Shown piece by piece: positions 15,906 to 24,595 of a stretch of 40,240 bases of DNA; positions within the stretch are counted from its first letter, which is position 1, and every line of letters starts with the position of its first letter. A program made the translations under genes and the position numbers. Under the pieces are notes generated by a model. It had not been told where the DNA came from, made no database searches, and saw only the letters and a list, made by a program, of their open reading frames with translations. This DNA is from an uncultured Lentisphaerota bacterium (GTDB taxonomy: Bacteria; Verrucomicrobiota; Kiritimatiellia; CAIQIC01), in NCBI GenBank assembly GCA_903912445.1, contig CAIWHP010000050.1, positions 1 through 40,240 on the forward strand, in the 5' to 3' direction.

Positions 15906-16853
15906 ATGGAAAATATGATTGAGGTGAAAAACCTGACGAAACGGTTCGCCGGTTGCCGGGCGGTGGACGATGTCTCGTTCACGGTCGGCAAGGGCGAGGT
16001 CGTCGGCTTTCTCGGCCCCAACGGCGCGGGCAAGTCCACGACCATGCGCATCCTGGCGTGCTACCTGCCGGCGTCGAGCGGCGAGGCGAAGGTCGCCGGC
16101 TTCGACGTCTTCCGGCATTCGCTCGAAGTGCGGCGGCGCATCGGCTATCTCCCGGAAAGCACGCCGCTCTATCCCGAGATGCGCGTGGATGAATACCTGA
16201 GCTACCGGGCCGCGCTCAAGGGCGTCGGCAGCCGGCGGCGGCGGCCGCGCGTGAACGAGGTCAAGGAGCTGTGCGGCCTGACGGACGTCGGCCGGCGCAT
16301 CGTCGGCCAGCTGTCCAAGGGCTACCGCCAGCGCGTGGGCATGGCCGACGCGCTCGTGCACGACCCGGAGCTGATCATCCTCGACGAGCCGACGATCGGG
16401 CTCGACCCGAACCAGATCCGGCAGGTGCGCGAGGTGATCCGCAACCTCGCCCCGAAACACACCGTGCTGCTGTCGACGCACATCCTGCCGGAGGTCGAGG
16501 TGACCTGCCAGCGCGTGCTGATCATCAACCGGGGCCGCATCGTGGCCTCGGATTCGCCGGACCGGCTGCGGACGCGGCTGCAGGGCGGGCGCGAGATCGT
16601 CGCCGAGCTGCGCGGCGCCAAGGGCGACGTGGCGCAGGAGCTGTACCAGCTGCCGGGCGTCACGCGCGTGACGGCGGAGGCCGTGGAGGACTGGACGCGG
16701 TTCCGCATCGAATGCGGCACCGAGGACATCCGCCCGCTGGTGTTCGCGGCGGCCGCCAGGAGCGGCTGGACGCTGCGCGAGCTGCGGCAGGAAAAGCAGA
16801 GCCTCGAAGACATCTTTGCGGCGCTGACCCGCGTGGAACAGGAGAGCAAATGA
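15906..16853 (+). CDS. ABC transporter ATP-binding protein, GldA-like
   Basis: This 315-residue ATPase has Walker A GPNGAGKST (37-45), Q-loop region YLPESTPLYPEM, signature QLSKGYRQRVGMADAL, Walker B LIILDEPTIGLDP and the H-loop LLSTHILPEVE. The C-terminal 90 residues are the extension found in GldA/NatA-type exporters. With the next two genes it resembles the GldA-GldF-GldG set, which supports gliding and protein secretion in Bacteroidota. In other phyla the set has no proven role. The ATG at 15906 is preferred to an in-frame ATG at 15879 because AAGAAGGAGACGGC, a strong ribosome-binding site, precedes it. Confidence 0.92.
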   Translation: MENMIEVKNLTKRFAGCRAVDDVSFTVGKGEVVGFLGPNGAGKSTTMRILACYLPASSGEAKVAGFDVFRHSLEVRRRIGYLPESTPLYPEMRVDEYLSYRAALKGVGSRRRRPRVNEVKELCGLTDVGRRIVGQLSKGYRQRVGMADALVHDPELIILDEPTIGLDPNQIRQVREVIRNLAPKHTVLLSTHILPEVEVTCQRVLIINRGRIVASDSPDRLRTRLQGGREIVAELRGAKGDVAQELYQLPGVTRVTAEAVEDWTRFRIECGTEDIRPLVFAAAARSGWTLRELRQEKQSLEDIFAALTRVEQESK

Positions 16854-17596
16854 GCGCATTCTTCACCTTGTGGCGGCGGGAGCTGGCGGCCTATTTCCTC
16901 TCGCCGATCGCCTACGTGATGATGATGTTCTTCCTCGTCATCATGGGCTTCAGCTTCTGGCTGCTGGCCAACGTGCTGGCGCAGGGCGTCGAGGGCGTGC
17001 CGCTGATGCGCGAGCTGTTCGACAGCTTCTTCTTCTGGATCACCACCCTCACGCTCGTGCCGGTGCTGACCATGCGGCTGTTCGCCGAGGAGAAGCGCAG
17101 CGGCACGATCGAGATGCTGATGACCGCGCCCGTGAGCGACACCGCGGTCGTGCTCGCCAAGTACTTTGGCGCGGTCGCGTTCTACGTGGCCATCTGGGCG
17201 CCGACCGTGCTCTACGTGCTGATCCTGAGATGGTTCAGCCCCATGAGCGCGCCGCCGGACCTCGGCCCGATCGCCTCCAGCTACTTCGGCGCGCTGCTGA
17301 TCGGCTCCTTCTACCTCGCCATCGGCCTGTTCTGCTCGGCGATGACGCGCAACCAGATCGTCGCGGCGATCGTCTGCTTCGCGCTGCTGTCCGTGCTGTT
17401 CTTCGGCGGCTTCATCGCCTTCATCTCGCGCGTCGACACCGTGCGCGAGGTGGCCAACTACTTCTGCTCGCTGGCGCACATGCGCGAGTTCGCGCGCGGC
17501 GCGGTGGATACCCGGCCGGTGGTGTTCTACCTCAGCGGCGCGGCGCTGATGCTGTTCGCCACGGTCAAACTCGTCGAAGCCCGCAAGTGGAAATGA
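16850..17596 (+). CDS. ABC transporter permease, GldF-like
   Basis: This 248-residue integral membrane protein has about six hydrophobic segments: FLSPIAYVMMMFFLVIMGFSF, FWITTLTLVPVLTM, YFGAVAFYVAIWAPTVLYVLIL, SYFGALLIGSFYLAIGLFCSA, QIVAAIVCFALLSVLFFGGFIAF and VVFYLSGAALMLFATV. The cytoplasmic motif RLFAEEKRSGTIEMLMTAPVSDTAVVLAKYF is the ABC2-type coupling region shared with GldF and NosY. The ATG overlaps the upstream stop (ATGA), indicating coupled translation with the ATPase. Confidence 0.92.
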   Translation: MSAFFTLWRRELAAYFLSPIAYVMMMFFLVIMGFSFWLLANVLAQGVEGVPLMRELFDSFFFWITTLTLVPVLTMRLFAEEKRSGTIEMLMTAPVSDTAVVLAKYFGAVAFYVAIWAPTVLYVLILRWFSPMSAPPDLGPIASSYFGALLIGSFYLAIGLFCSAMTRNQIVAAIVCFALLSVLFFGGFIAFISRVDTVREVANYFCSLAHMREFARGAVDTRPVVFYLSGAALMLFATVKLVEARKWK

Positions 17597-17606
17597 GGAG
17601 AGCACC

Positions 17607-19178
17607 ATGACGGACCCGAAAACTTCCCCGACCCCGAGCCCGGCTTCCCAAGGTTTGGAAAAAGGCGCCGATGCCGCTTCCAAGGCCTGGAACACCGACG
17701 CGCCGGACAGCGAAAAATTCACGCGGCAGAGCCGCAAGCTCAAGTTCGCCATCACGCTCAACACCGGCGTCGCGCTGGTGCTGGCGGCGGCGCTCTTCGC
17801 CATGGCCAACTACGCGAGCTTCCGCCACTACCAGCGGCACGACTTCAGCAAGACCAAGCTCTACCAGCTCTCCGACAAGACGCAGGGCCTGCTCAAGAGC
17901 CTGACGAACACGATCGACGTGATCGTGTTCTTCCAGCCCGGGCAGGAGATCTACGAGGACGTGGACAACCTGCTCAAGGAATACCAGGACGCGTCGAAGC
18001 TGATCCGCGTGCAGAAGGTGGACCCGGACCGCGACCTCGCGCGCACGGAGCTGCTGGCGAAGAAGTACCAGGTCGCGCAGGCCAACGTGATCGTCTTCGA
18101 CAACAACGGGCGCTCGAAGTTCGTCAACCCCGAGGACATCGTCGAGATGGACTACTCCGGGGCGCAGATGGGCGCGCCGCCGCGCAAGACCGGCTTCAAG
18201 GGCGAGCAGGCGTTCTCCTCGGCGATCCTGAACATCACGCAGGCCAAGACGCCGACGGTCTACTTCCTGCAGGGCCACGGCGAGCACGACCCCGACAGCT
18301 ACGACCAGGCCAAGGGCTATTCCGGCATCGCCCGGGAGATCAAGCGCGACAACGTCACGGTCAAGAAGCTGCTGCTCGGCGAGCAGAAGACGGTCCCGGC
18401 CGATTGCGACGCGCTCATCGTCGCCGGGCCGCAGAAGCGGCTCGCCCCGGCGGAGATCGACCAGGTGCGGCAGTTCCTCGCCCGCAACGGCCGCGCGCTG
18501 TTCCTGCTGGACTCGCTCACCGAGACCGGCCTGACGCCGCTGCTCAAGGAATGGGGCGTGCAGGTCGGCGACGACGTGGTCGTGGACCCGTCGCGCACGA
18601 TGAGCGGCAACGAGTTGTTCGTGACGCAGTACGAGCCGCATCCGATCACCGCCAAGCTGACCGGCGTCTCGTCCATCCTCTACCTGCCGCGCTCGGTCAG
18701 CGCGGCCGAAGAGGCGGCGCCCGGGCCGGACGCCGCGCCGGACAAGCCGCGCGCGACGACGCTGATCAAATGCACCCGCGCGGGCTGGGGGGAGATGACG
18801 CCGGACCAGAACCCGGTGCGCTTCGATCCCGGCACGGACCACAAGGGCCCGCTCGGCGTGGCCGCGGCCGTGGAAAAGGGCAGCGCGCCCGGCGCGCTCG
18901 ATACGCAGATCAAGCCGGTGCGCCTCGTCGTGTTCGGCGACTCCGGTTTCCTGGCCAACAGCGCGCTGATCGGCGGCAACCCGGATCTCTTCCAGAACGC
19001 GCTGAACTGGCTGCTCGACCGCAAGGAGCTGATGGCCATCGCGCCCAAGGCCGTCGCGGAGTACCGGCTGGTGCTGGAGGCGTCGCAGCTGCGGCTGCTC
19101 GGTTGGATCGTGATCGGCGGCCTGCCGGCGCTGATCGCGCTGCTGGGCATCGTCGTCTGGCTGCGGAGGAGGGCTTGA
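17607..19178 (+). CDS. GldG-like ABC-associated membrane protein
   Basis: This 523-residue protein of the GldG/ABC-type 'uncharacterised transport system' family has two membrane segments. One is near the N-terminus (about 50-66, LNTGVALVLAAALFAMANYAS) and the other near the C-terminus (about 500-518). A large domain between them contains the typical TKLYQLSDKTQGLLKSLTNTIDVIVFFQPGQEIYEDV and VYFLQGHGEHDPDSYDQAKGYS. The first 40 residues are a non-conserved, presumably cytoplasmic tail. Part of it is encoded by two 17-bp palindromes (SQGLEKGADAASKAWN). The ATG at 17607 follows GAGGAGAGCACC. It is the third gene of the operon. Confidence 0.88.
   Translation: MTDPKTSPTPSPASQGLEKGADAASKAWNTDAPDSEKFTRQSRKLKFAITLNTGVALVLAAALFAMANYASFRHYQRHDFSKTKLYQLSDKTQGLLKSLTNTIDVIVFFQPGQEIYEDVDNLLKEYQDASKLIRVQKVDPDRDLARTELLAKKYQVAQANVIVFDNNGRSKFVNPEDIVEMDYSGAQMGAPPRKTGFKGEQAFSSAILNITQAKTPTVYFLQGHGEHDPDSYDQAKGYSGIAREIKRDNVTVKKLLLGEQKTVPADCDALIVAGPQKRLAPAEIDQVRQFLARNGRALFLLDSLTETGLTPLLKEWGVQVGDDVVVDPSRTMSGNELFVTQYEPHPITAKLTGVSSILYLPRSVSAAEEAAPGPDAAPDKPRATTLIKCTRAGWGEMTPDQNPVRFDPGTDHKGPLGVAAAVEKGSAPGALDTQIKPVRLVVFGDSGFLANSALIGGNPDLFQNALNWLLDRKELMAIAPKAVAEYRLVLEASQLRLLGWIVIGGLPALIALLGIVVWLRRRA
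17645..17693. repeat. Palindrome pair C, in 5' end of GldG-like gene
   Basis: The units are TTCCCAAGGTTTGGAAA (17645-17661) and CTTCCAAGGCCTGGAAC (17677-17693). The starts are 32 bp apart, the same spacing as the pair at 6373. The pair falls within codons 13-29, ahead of the first membrane segment, where the family is not conserved. Confidence 0.65.
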
Positions 19179-19179
19179 G

Positions 19180-21072
19180 ATGAATCCACGGACTACCATC
19201 ATATTGCTGCTGGCAGCGCTGGGCTTCGGGGCCTGGCTGCTCTTTGTTGACCGCAAGGGCGAGACGACGAAGCAGCGCGAGGAGGCCGCGCGCAAGGCCT
19301 TGCGGATCGAGCCGGCCCGCGTCACCGGCTTCACCTACACGGCGGGCACGAACCTGACCGTGACCTGCGCGAAGCAGAATGACAAGTGGCGCCTCACCGC
19401 GCCGGTCGCCGCGCGCGCCGATGCCGGCGCCGTGGACCGCCTGCTCAGCGGCCTCGCCGACATGAAACGGGGCGAGGTCGTCACGGAACAGGACCGCACG
19501 CAGCGGAATACCAAGCTCGCGGACTACGGCCTGGAGACGCCGCGGTGCAGCGTCGCCCTCGACCTCGGCGGGCGCAGGCAGACGGTGCTCTTCGGTCGCA
19601 GCGCGCCGGTGGGCGGCGCGATCTACCTCAAGGATGCCGAGCGCGGCGATGTCGTCGCGACCGACGCCGCGGTGACCAACAACTTCCCGGCGCATGCCGT
19701 CGCGCTGCGCGACCGCGCGCTGCTGTCCGGCTCCGCGTTCGACGTCAAGCGGCTCGACCTGCGCGGCGGCGGCCGGCTGGTCCAGCTCGCGAAAAACGAG
19801 AAGGGCGACTGGCAGATGCAGCAGCCGCTCGTCGCCCGCGCCGACCGCGCCGCGGTGCAGGGCGTGCTCGATGCCGTCTTCGACTGGAAGGTGGCCGACT
19901 TCGCCGCCGATGGCGTCGCCGACTTCACGCCCTACGGCCTCGACGAAAACGCCGTCAAGGTCACCCTCAACGCCGGCGACAAGGCCAACGAGCAGGTGCT
20001 GCTCGTCGGCAAGCCGGCCGGCACCAACGCGGCGCAGGTCTACGCCTGCACGCCGCCGGAAAAGTCGGTCTACGCCGTCAGCACCGACGCGCTCGCCAAG
20101 GTGAGCTGCAAGATCAACGACCTGCGCGACCGGCGCCTGTTCACGCTGTCGGGCTACGACATCGCCGGGCTCCGGGTGCAGCAGGGCGAGAAAAAGCTGG
20201 AGCTGAAGAAGGATGCCCAGGGCGAGTGGGCCATCACGCAGCCGCGCCCGGCCAAGGCCGACGGTGCGCGCGTGCAGGAGTTCATCACGCAGCTGACCGG
20301 CGTGAAGATCGAGGACTTCCTCGACCAGAGCGCCGCCAACCCCGGCGCGCTCGGCCTGGCCGAGCCCGCGTGGCGCATCACCCTGCTGAAGACCGGCGCG
20401 GCCGCGGCGACCAACGCGCCGGCCAAGGCCGTGCCGGGCGAGGACGCGCAGACGCTGCTCGTCAGCGGCCAGCCGCGCCCGAGCGGCCGCCTCGCCGCCC
20501 GCCTGGAGCACGAGGCCACGCCCTATGAAATCCCCGCGGCGGCCCTCACCAACCTGACCGCCGACCCGCTGGTCTTCCGCAGCCGCGACATTCTCATGCT
20601 GAACGCCGCCGACGTGCTCAAGCTGACGCTGGTCCGCGGCGGCGCGACGCAGGTCGTCGAGCGCGCCTCGGCCACCAACGACTTCGCGGTGGTCACGCCG
20701 GCCAAGGGTCCGGCGGAAGGGAACCTGGTCGCCGAGGTGCTCAGCACGTTCTGTTTCCTGCGCGCGCAGAGCTTGGTCGCGGCCGACGACAAGGAGCTCG
20801 GCAAGTATGGCCTCCTGCAGCCGGAGCTGGCGCTGATGCTGTCCCTCAAGGGCGACGCCAGCCTGGCCAAGACCGTGCTCATCGGCGGCGCCACCGCCGG
20901 CGGCCGGTACGCGATGATCCGCGGACAGGATGTTGTTTTTGTGCTCGATGAGCCGGCCGCGCTGCTGCTGACGAGGGACTGGCTCAAGCCGGCAGCCCCA
21001 GCCGCGCCGGCTACAAACGAGATTCCGCGTGCCCAAACAAACACACATGCCGCCGCCGGAACGCAGCCCTAA
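19180..21072 (+). CDS. DUF4340 domain-containing protein
   Basis: This 630-residue protein has one N-terminal membrane segment (about 4-22, TIILLLAALGFGAWLLFV), then a large domain outside the cytoplasm built of repeated DUF4340 units. Each unit has a pattern like NDKWRLTAPVAARADAGAVDRLLSGLADMK, GDWQMQQPLVARADRAAVQGVLDAV and GEWAITQPRPAKADGARVQEFITQL. This shows an internal repeat of at least three W-x-(I/L/M)-x-x-P units, each followed by a GL-x-x-P(A) strand segment. DUF4340 proteins commonly follow GldG-like genes in PVC bacteria; the function is unknown. Gln/Pro-rich residues end the protein. The ATG follows GCGGAGGAGGGCTTGAG, a strong ribosome-binding site, one base after the previous stop. 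Confidence 0.88.
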   Translation: MNPRTTIILLLAALGFGAWLLFVDRKGETTKQREEAARKALRIEPARVTGFTYTAGTNLTVTCAKQNDKWRLTAPVAARADAGAVDRLLSGLADMKRGEVVTEQDRTQRNTKLADYGLETPRCSVALDLGGRRQTVLFGRSAPVGGAIYLKDAERGDVVATDAAVTNNFPAHAVALRDRALLSGSAFDVKRLDLRGGGRLVQLAKNEKGDWQMQQPLVARADRAAVQGVLDAVFDWKVADFAADGVADFTPYGLDENAVKVTLNAGDKANEQVLLVGKPAGTNAAQVYACTPPEKSVYAVSTDALAKVSCKINDLRDRRLFTLSGYDIAGLRVQQGEKKLELKKDAQGEWAITQPRPAKADGARVQEFITQLTGVKIEDFLDQSAANPGALGLAEPAWRITLLKTGAAAATNAPAKAVPGEDAQTLLVSGQPRPSGRLAARLEHEATPYEIPAAALTNLTADPLVFRSRDILMLNAADVLKLTLVRGGATQVVERASATNDFAVVTPAKGPAEGNLVAEVLSTFCFLRAQSLVAADDKELGKYGLLQPELALMLSLKGDASLAKTVLIGGATAGGRYAMIRGQDVVFVLDEPAALLLTRDWLKPAAPAAPATNEIPRAQTNTHAAAGTQP

Positions 21073-23563
21073 CCGCTCGCTGGCCGGCCGCCTGTTCATG
21101 CTGCGCTGGCGTTGGCAGCGGTTCTGCAGCCATTGCGGCTGTCTGTTCCACGCCGCGTGGTTTGCCTTCAAATGGCTCATCATCCTCGTCGCGCTCGGCC
21201 TCCTCTGGCTCTGTGTCTGGGGCCTGCCGCGCCCCTGGCTCGACCGCGCGCTGGTCGAGCTGGGCCGGCACGGCCTCCATCTCCAGGTGGGCCAGGCGCG
21301 GATCGACATCTTCAACGGCCTGGCGCTCGAGGAGGTCACCCTGCTCGAGACGGCCGCCGCCCGGACGCCGCTGTTCGCCGCACAGAAGGTCCGGATCTTC
21401 CTCAATCCCGCCGAGTGGCGCGAGGGCCGGCACGGCATCCGCTCCGTCAACATCGTCCGCGGCCACGCGTGCCTTGAGCTCGGCTATACCAATATGCCGC
21501 AGGTCTGCGTGAGCAACATCTATGCGCGCGTGCTGCTGACGGCGCGCGACGTGCGCCTGACCGAGTGGACGTGCGAAGCCGCTGGCGCGCGCTGGCACGG
21601 GCGCGGCCTGGCGCGCGAGGCGCTCACCGGCACGGCCGCCACCCCGGAGCAGTTCGACCTCGCCGCCCTGCTGGCGCCGCTGCGCAAGGGCGAGCCGCCG
21701 TGGCTCAAGCCGCTGCTCGACTATCGCGCCGCCGTGCGGCTGGCCGACGTGCCCGAGGTCGCTTTTGACTTTGACGTGCGGCGCGGCGCCTCCGAAAAAA
21801 ACACCTTCCGCACCGAGCTGCGCGGCGGCGCCGCGGACTATCAAGGCGTGCGCTTTGCCCCGTGGCAGGTCACCCTCGCGGCGACCGGCACCCACGTCAG
21901 CGCCGCGGTCGCCCTCGCGCAGGGGACGCGCCGGCTCGCCGCGCAGGGCGCGCTCGCGCTGGATCCAGCGCACGAGGCCGGGGCCCATCTGAGCTCCGAC
22001 CTGCCGCCGGACCAGGTGCTGGCGCTGCTGCCCGCCGCATGGCAGCGGGCCTACAGCAACAGCAGCATCCGCGTCCAGGGCACGGCCAGCGGCGAGGTCA
22101 CCCTGGGCCCCGCCCCGCTGAGCAACCTGCTGGCGCGCGTCGCGGGCAGCTGCCGGCTGCAGAGCGTGGATGCGGCCGGCGTGCCCCTGCGCAGCCTCCG
22201 CATGCAGTTCAGCCGCCTCGACGACGAGCTGAAGCTGACGCGGATCGCGGCGGAGGTCGGCACGGACCGCCAGCGCGGCCGCCTCGAGGGCGCCTTTTCC
22301 TCCTCGCTCCAGACCAAAATCTTCAGCGCGCAGGCGCACACCACGTTCGATTACACCGCGTTCGACCCGGTCTTCGGGGCCGGCGTCTCGAACCTGCTCG
22401 CGCTGTTGCGCTTTGACGAACGGCCGCCCGAGTGCGATGTGGGCGTGGATGGCGTGCTGACCAATCTCGACACGCTGGTCGTCACCGGCCGAGTCACCGC
22501 CACGCGCTTCGCCTTCCGCAAGGAGCCGGTGACGCTGGCCTCCTCGACCTTCCGCTACAGCCGCGGCATGCTCGACCTGCCCGACGCCGTCGTGGTGCGC
22601 GAGGATGGCCAGGCGCACGGCCATGTGCGGTACAACTTTGATGAAGACTGGGTGGACCTGGATGTCACCGGCAATGCGCCGCCGCATCCCGTCGCCCGCA
22701 TGATTGCGCCGGGCTTCGAGCGCATCATCCGCAAGTTCGAGTTCCAGGGCCCGGTGCAGCTGGCCATCCACGGCCGCGTCTCGGTCGGCGCGACGCTCAA
22801 GGGCACCGACCTGCGCGTCAGCGCCGAGGGCGAGCGGCTGGGCTGGCAGAAGCTCCTGGCCGATCACGCCAGCTTCGACCTGTTTGCCCGCGACGCGCGC
22901 TTCACCTTCACCAACGTCCACGGCGTCTTTTGCGGCGGCCCGTTTGCGGGCGCGGTGGATTTGAGCAATGTCGAGAGCTCCACCAACTGCCGCTATACGG
23001 TCACCGCCGTCATCTCCAACGCCAACGCCACGCGCCTGTCGGAGATGGTGCGCGCGCAGTTCCTCCCCGGGGCGCCGGCTAGCACCAACGGCACCTTCAG
23101 CGGCGAGCTCTCCGGGCAGGCGCAGCTCGCCGGCTGGCTCGACCCGTGGCAGTCCATCGAGGGCACCGGCCAGGTCTACATCCACAACGGCTCCATCTTC
23201 CAGGTGCGGCTGTTCGGCGGCCTCTCCAAAATCTTGAGCAAGCTCTATCCCGGCCTCGGCTACCTATCGCAGTCCGAATTCATGATGCCCTTCGCGCTCG
23301 GCGCCGGCAAACTCAAGTCCGACGACATCAGCATCAAAGGCTCCGTCATCAGCGTCAAGAGCCATGGCGACTACCAGTTTGGCCGCGACCTGAACTTCCA
23401 GGCGCAGGTCCAGCTGCTGCGCAGCGGCATCCTGGCCGAGACGCTGCGCATCCTGACCTTCCCGGTGACCAAGCTGCTGGAGTTCAAGCTTGTCGGCACC
23501 CTCGACGAGCCCCGCTGGCGCCCCGTCAACCTGCCCAAGGAACTGTTCCTGCAGTTCGACTGA
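21029..23563 (+). CDS. AsmA-like envelope protein
   Basis: This is an 844-residue protein from a GTG at 21029; an ATG at 21047 is an alternative start. It overlaps the DUF4340 gene by 44 or 26 bases. A basic N-terminus precedes a membrane segment (about 46-66, WLIILVALGLLWLCVWGL). The remainder is a long, beta-strand-rich region with recurring amphipathic strands, typical of the AsmA/TamB bridge-like superfamily. The C-terminal 200 residues (SIEGTGQVYIHNGSIFQVRLFGGLSKILSKLYPGLGY, then LEFKLVGTLDEPRWRPVNLP) resemble the AsmA-like C-terminal domain. Such proteins are thought to move lipids or help outer-membrane assembly between the two membranes. The link to the ABC genes is by operon position only. 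Confidence 0.8.
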   Translation: MPKQTHMPPPERSPNRSLAGRLFMLRWRWQRFCSHCGCLFHAAWFAFKWLIILVALGLLWLCVWGLPRPWLDRALVELGRHGLHLQVGQARIDIFNGLALEEVTLLETAAARTPLFAAQKVRIFLNPAEWREGRHGIRSVNIVRGHACLELGYTNMPQVCVSNIYARVLLTARDVRLTEWTCEAAGARWHGRGLAREALTGTAATPEQFDLAALLAPLRKGEPPWLKPLLDYRAAVRLADVPEVAFDFDVRRGASEKNTFRTELRGGAADYQGVRFAPWQVTLAATGTHVSAAVALAQGTRRLAAQGALALDPAHEAGAHLSSDLPPDQVLALLPAAWQRAYSNSSIRVQGTASGEVTLGPAPLSNLLARVAGSCRLQSVDAAGVPLRSLRMQFSRLDDELKLTRIAAEVGTDRQRGRLEGAFSSSLQTKIFSAQAHTTFDYTAFDPVFGAGVSNLLALLRFDERPPECDVGVDGVLTNLDTLVVTGRVTATRFAFRKEPVTLASSTFRYSRGMLDLPDAVVVREDGQAHGHVRYNFDEDWVDLDVTGNAPPHPVARMIAPGFERIIRKFEFQGPVQLAIHGRVSVGATLKGTDLRVSAEGERLGWQKLLADHASFDLFARDARFTFTNVHGVFCGGPFAGAVDLSNVESSTNCRYTVTAVISNANATRLSEMVRAQFLPGAPASTNGTFSGELSGQAQLAGWLDPWQSIEGTGQVYIHNGSIFQVRLFGGLSKILSKLYPGLGYLSQSEFMMPFALGAGKLKSDDISIKGSVISVKSHGDYQFGRDLNFQAQVQLLRSGILAETLRILTFPVTKLLEFKLVGTLDEPRWRPVNLPKELFLQFD

Positions 23564-23581
23564 GCCCGGCGCTGGAATAAG

Positions 23582-23610
23582 TTGTGCGGGTCGGGCGCAC
23601 GCTTTACTAT
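23582..23610 (+). promoter_or_regulatory. Possible promoter before lipoprotein gene
   Basis: The boxes are TTGTGC (23582-23587, 3 of 6) and TACTAT (23605-23610, 4 of 6) at 17-bp spacing, in the 85-base gap after the AsmA-like gene. A good ribosome-binding site (GCAGGAGGCACGCAAC) follows before the ATG at 23649. The -35 match is weak. Confidence 0.35.
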
Positions 23611-23648
23611 GGGTTTGCTCGCCAGTTTGAACGCAGGAGGCACGCAAC

Positions 23649-24503
23649 ATGAAGATCGCCATGCTGAAGCGGGGTGGACGGGTGCTCACGGCAGCTGTCG
23701 TGGGGCTGCTCCTGGCGTCCTGCGCCACCCAGAAGGAAATCGCATCGCTGCGCACGCTGTCGCCCAAGACCATCGCGGAGGCCCGCTCCGTCGTGGTCTT
23801 CACGGTCAACTGCGACTCGCTGCGCGTGAACGTCAACGGCGCGGTGGACTGGTGGTCGACCACCGTCGGGCAAGGCCTCATCTTTTTCCCGATCATCGGC
23901 CCGATCCGCTATCCGCAGGATGCGGATTACGAGGCCAAGATCCGTCCGCTGCGGGAGCCGCACCTGCAGGCCTGGCATGAATACTACATGAAGATGCTGG
24001 CCGCCGCGATTCATCTGCCCGGGGCCACATCCACGGTGTTCAAGGTGGTCACGGCCGCCGAGCTGAAGCAGGGCATCTTCCCCAACCAGGTGGCCGCCGA
24101 CCTCTATCTCGACTGCACCCCGCGTTTCCGGATGGGGAGCTCCTGCTGGCAGTGGGCGGAACCCGACACCATCCTGGCCGCGGTCACCGGCCCCATCGTG
24201 ATCGAGCGCGCGGCCGCGGAGCGCGCCGGGCGCGAGCTGGCCCGCATCTATGAGGAGCCGGTGGACCACAACACCCTCGTCACGAGCCAACGCTGGTCGC
24301 TGGAGCCCTTCCCGTTCGAGGGTTGCTATCGCGAGTACACCGCGCTGACCTCGCCGGAATACAAGAAGCATCTCTGGCTGGAGAACCGCGGCCAGTTGCT
24401 GGACCAGGAAACCCGGAAACTGCTCGAGCGGCTGGCCGCCGAGGTGCAGCTCAACCTCACGGTCCGCGGCGGCGTCTTCTCCACCCGGCATGGCGACCGC
24501 TGA
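23649..24503 (+). CDS. Hypothetical lipoprotein
   Basis: A 284-residue protein with a clear lipoprotein signal: a basic start (MKIAMLKRGGR), a hydrophobic stretch and the lipobox LLASC, giving Cys25 as the acylation site. The mature part begins ATQKEIASLRTLSPKTIAEARSVVVFTVNCDSLRVNVNGAVDW. I do not recognise a domain. The Cys residues at QVAADLYLDCTPRF and SSCWQWAEPD and the phrase AVTGPIVIERAAAERAGRELARI are its main landmarks. It is followed on the same strand by a secreted BNR-type protein 92 bases later. No functional link is evident. Confidence 0.8.
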   Translation: MKIAMLKRGGRVLTAAVVGLLLASCATQKEIASLRTLSPKTIAEARSVVVFTVNCDSLRVNVNGAVDWWSTTVGQGLIFFPIIGPIRYPQDADYEAKIRPLREPHLQAWHEYYMKMLAAAIHLPGATSTVFKVVTAAELKQGIFPNQVAADLYLDCTPRFRMGSSCWQWAEPDTILAAVTGPIVIERAAAERAGRELARIYEEPVDHNTLVTSQRWSLEPFPFEGCYREYTALTSPEYKKHLWLENRGQLLDQETRKLLERLAAEVQLNLTVRGGVFSTRHGDR

Positions 24504-24595
24504 CCGCTGCGAGCCGCCGGATAACGCAGCACGGCTGCACCCAAAGCAGCCAGCCGAGCAACCGACCGCAGAAACCCACAACCTATCGAGCTGCC

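Noticed and set aside
18910-21453. 847-codon minus-strand frame across the GldG-like, DUF4340 and AsmA-like genes
   Set aside because: It crosses three coupled plus-strand genes and has no recognisable domain.
24323-24595. Upstream start for the BNR protein inside the lipoprotein gene
   Set aside because: It would overlap the lipoprotein gene by 180 bases and bury the signal peptide 90 residues inside the protein.
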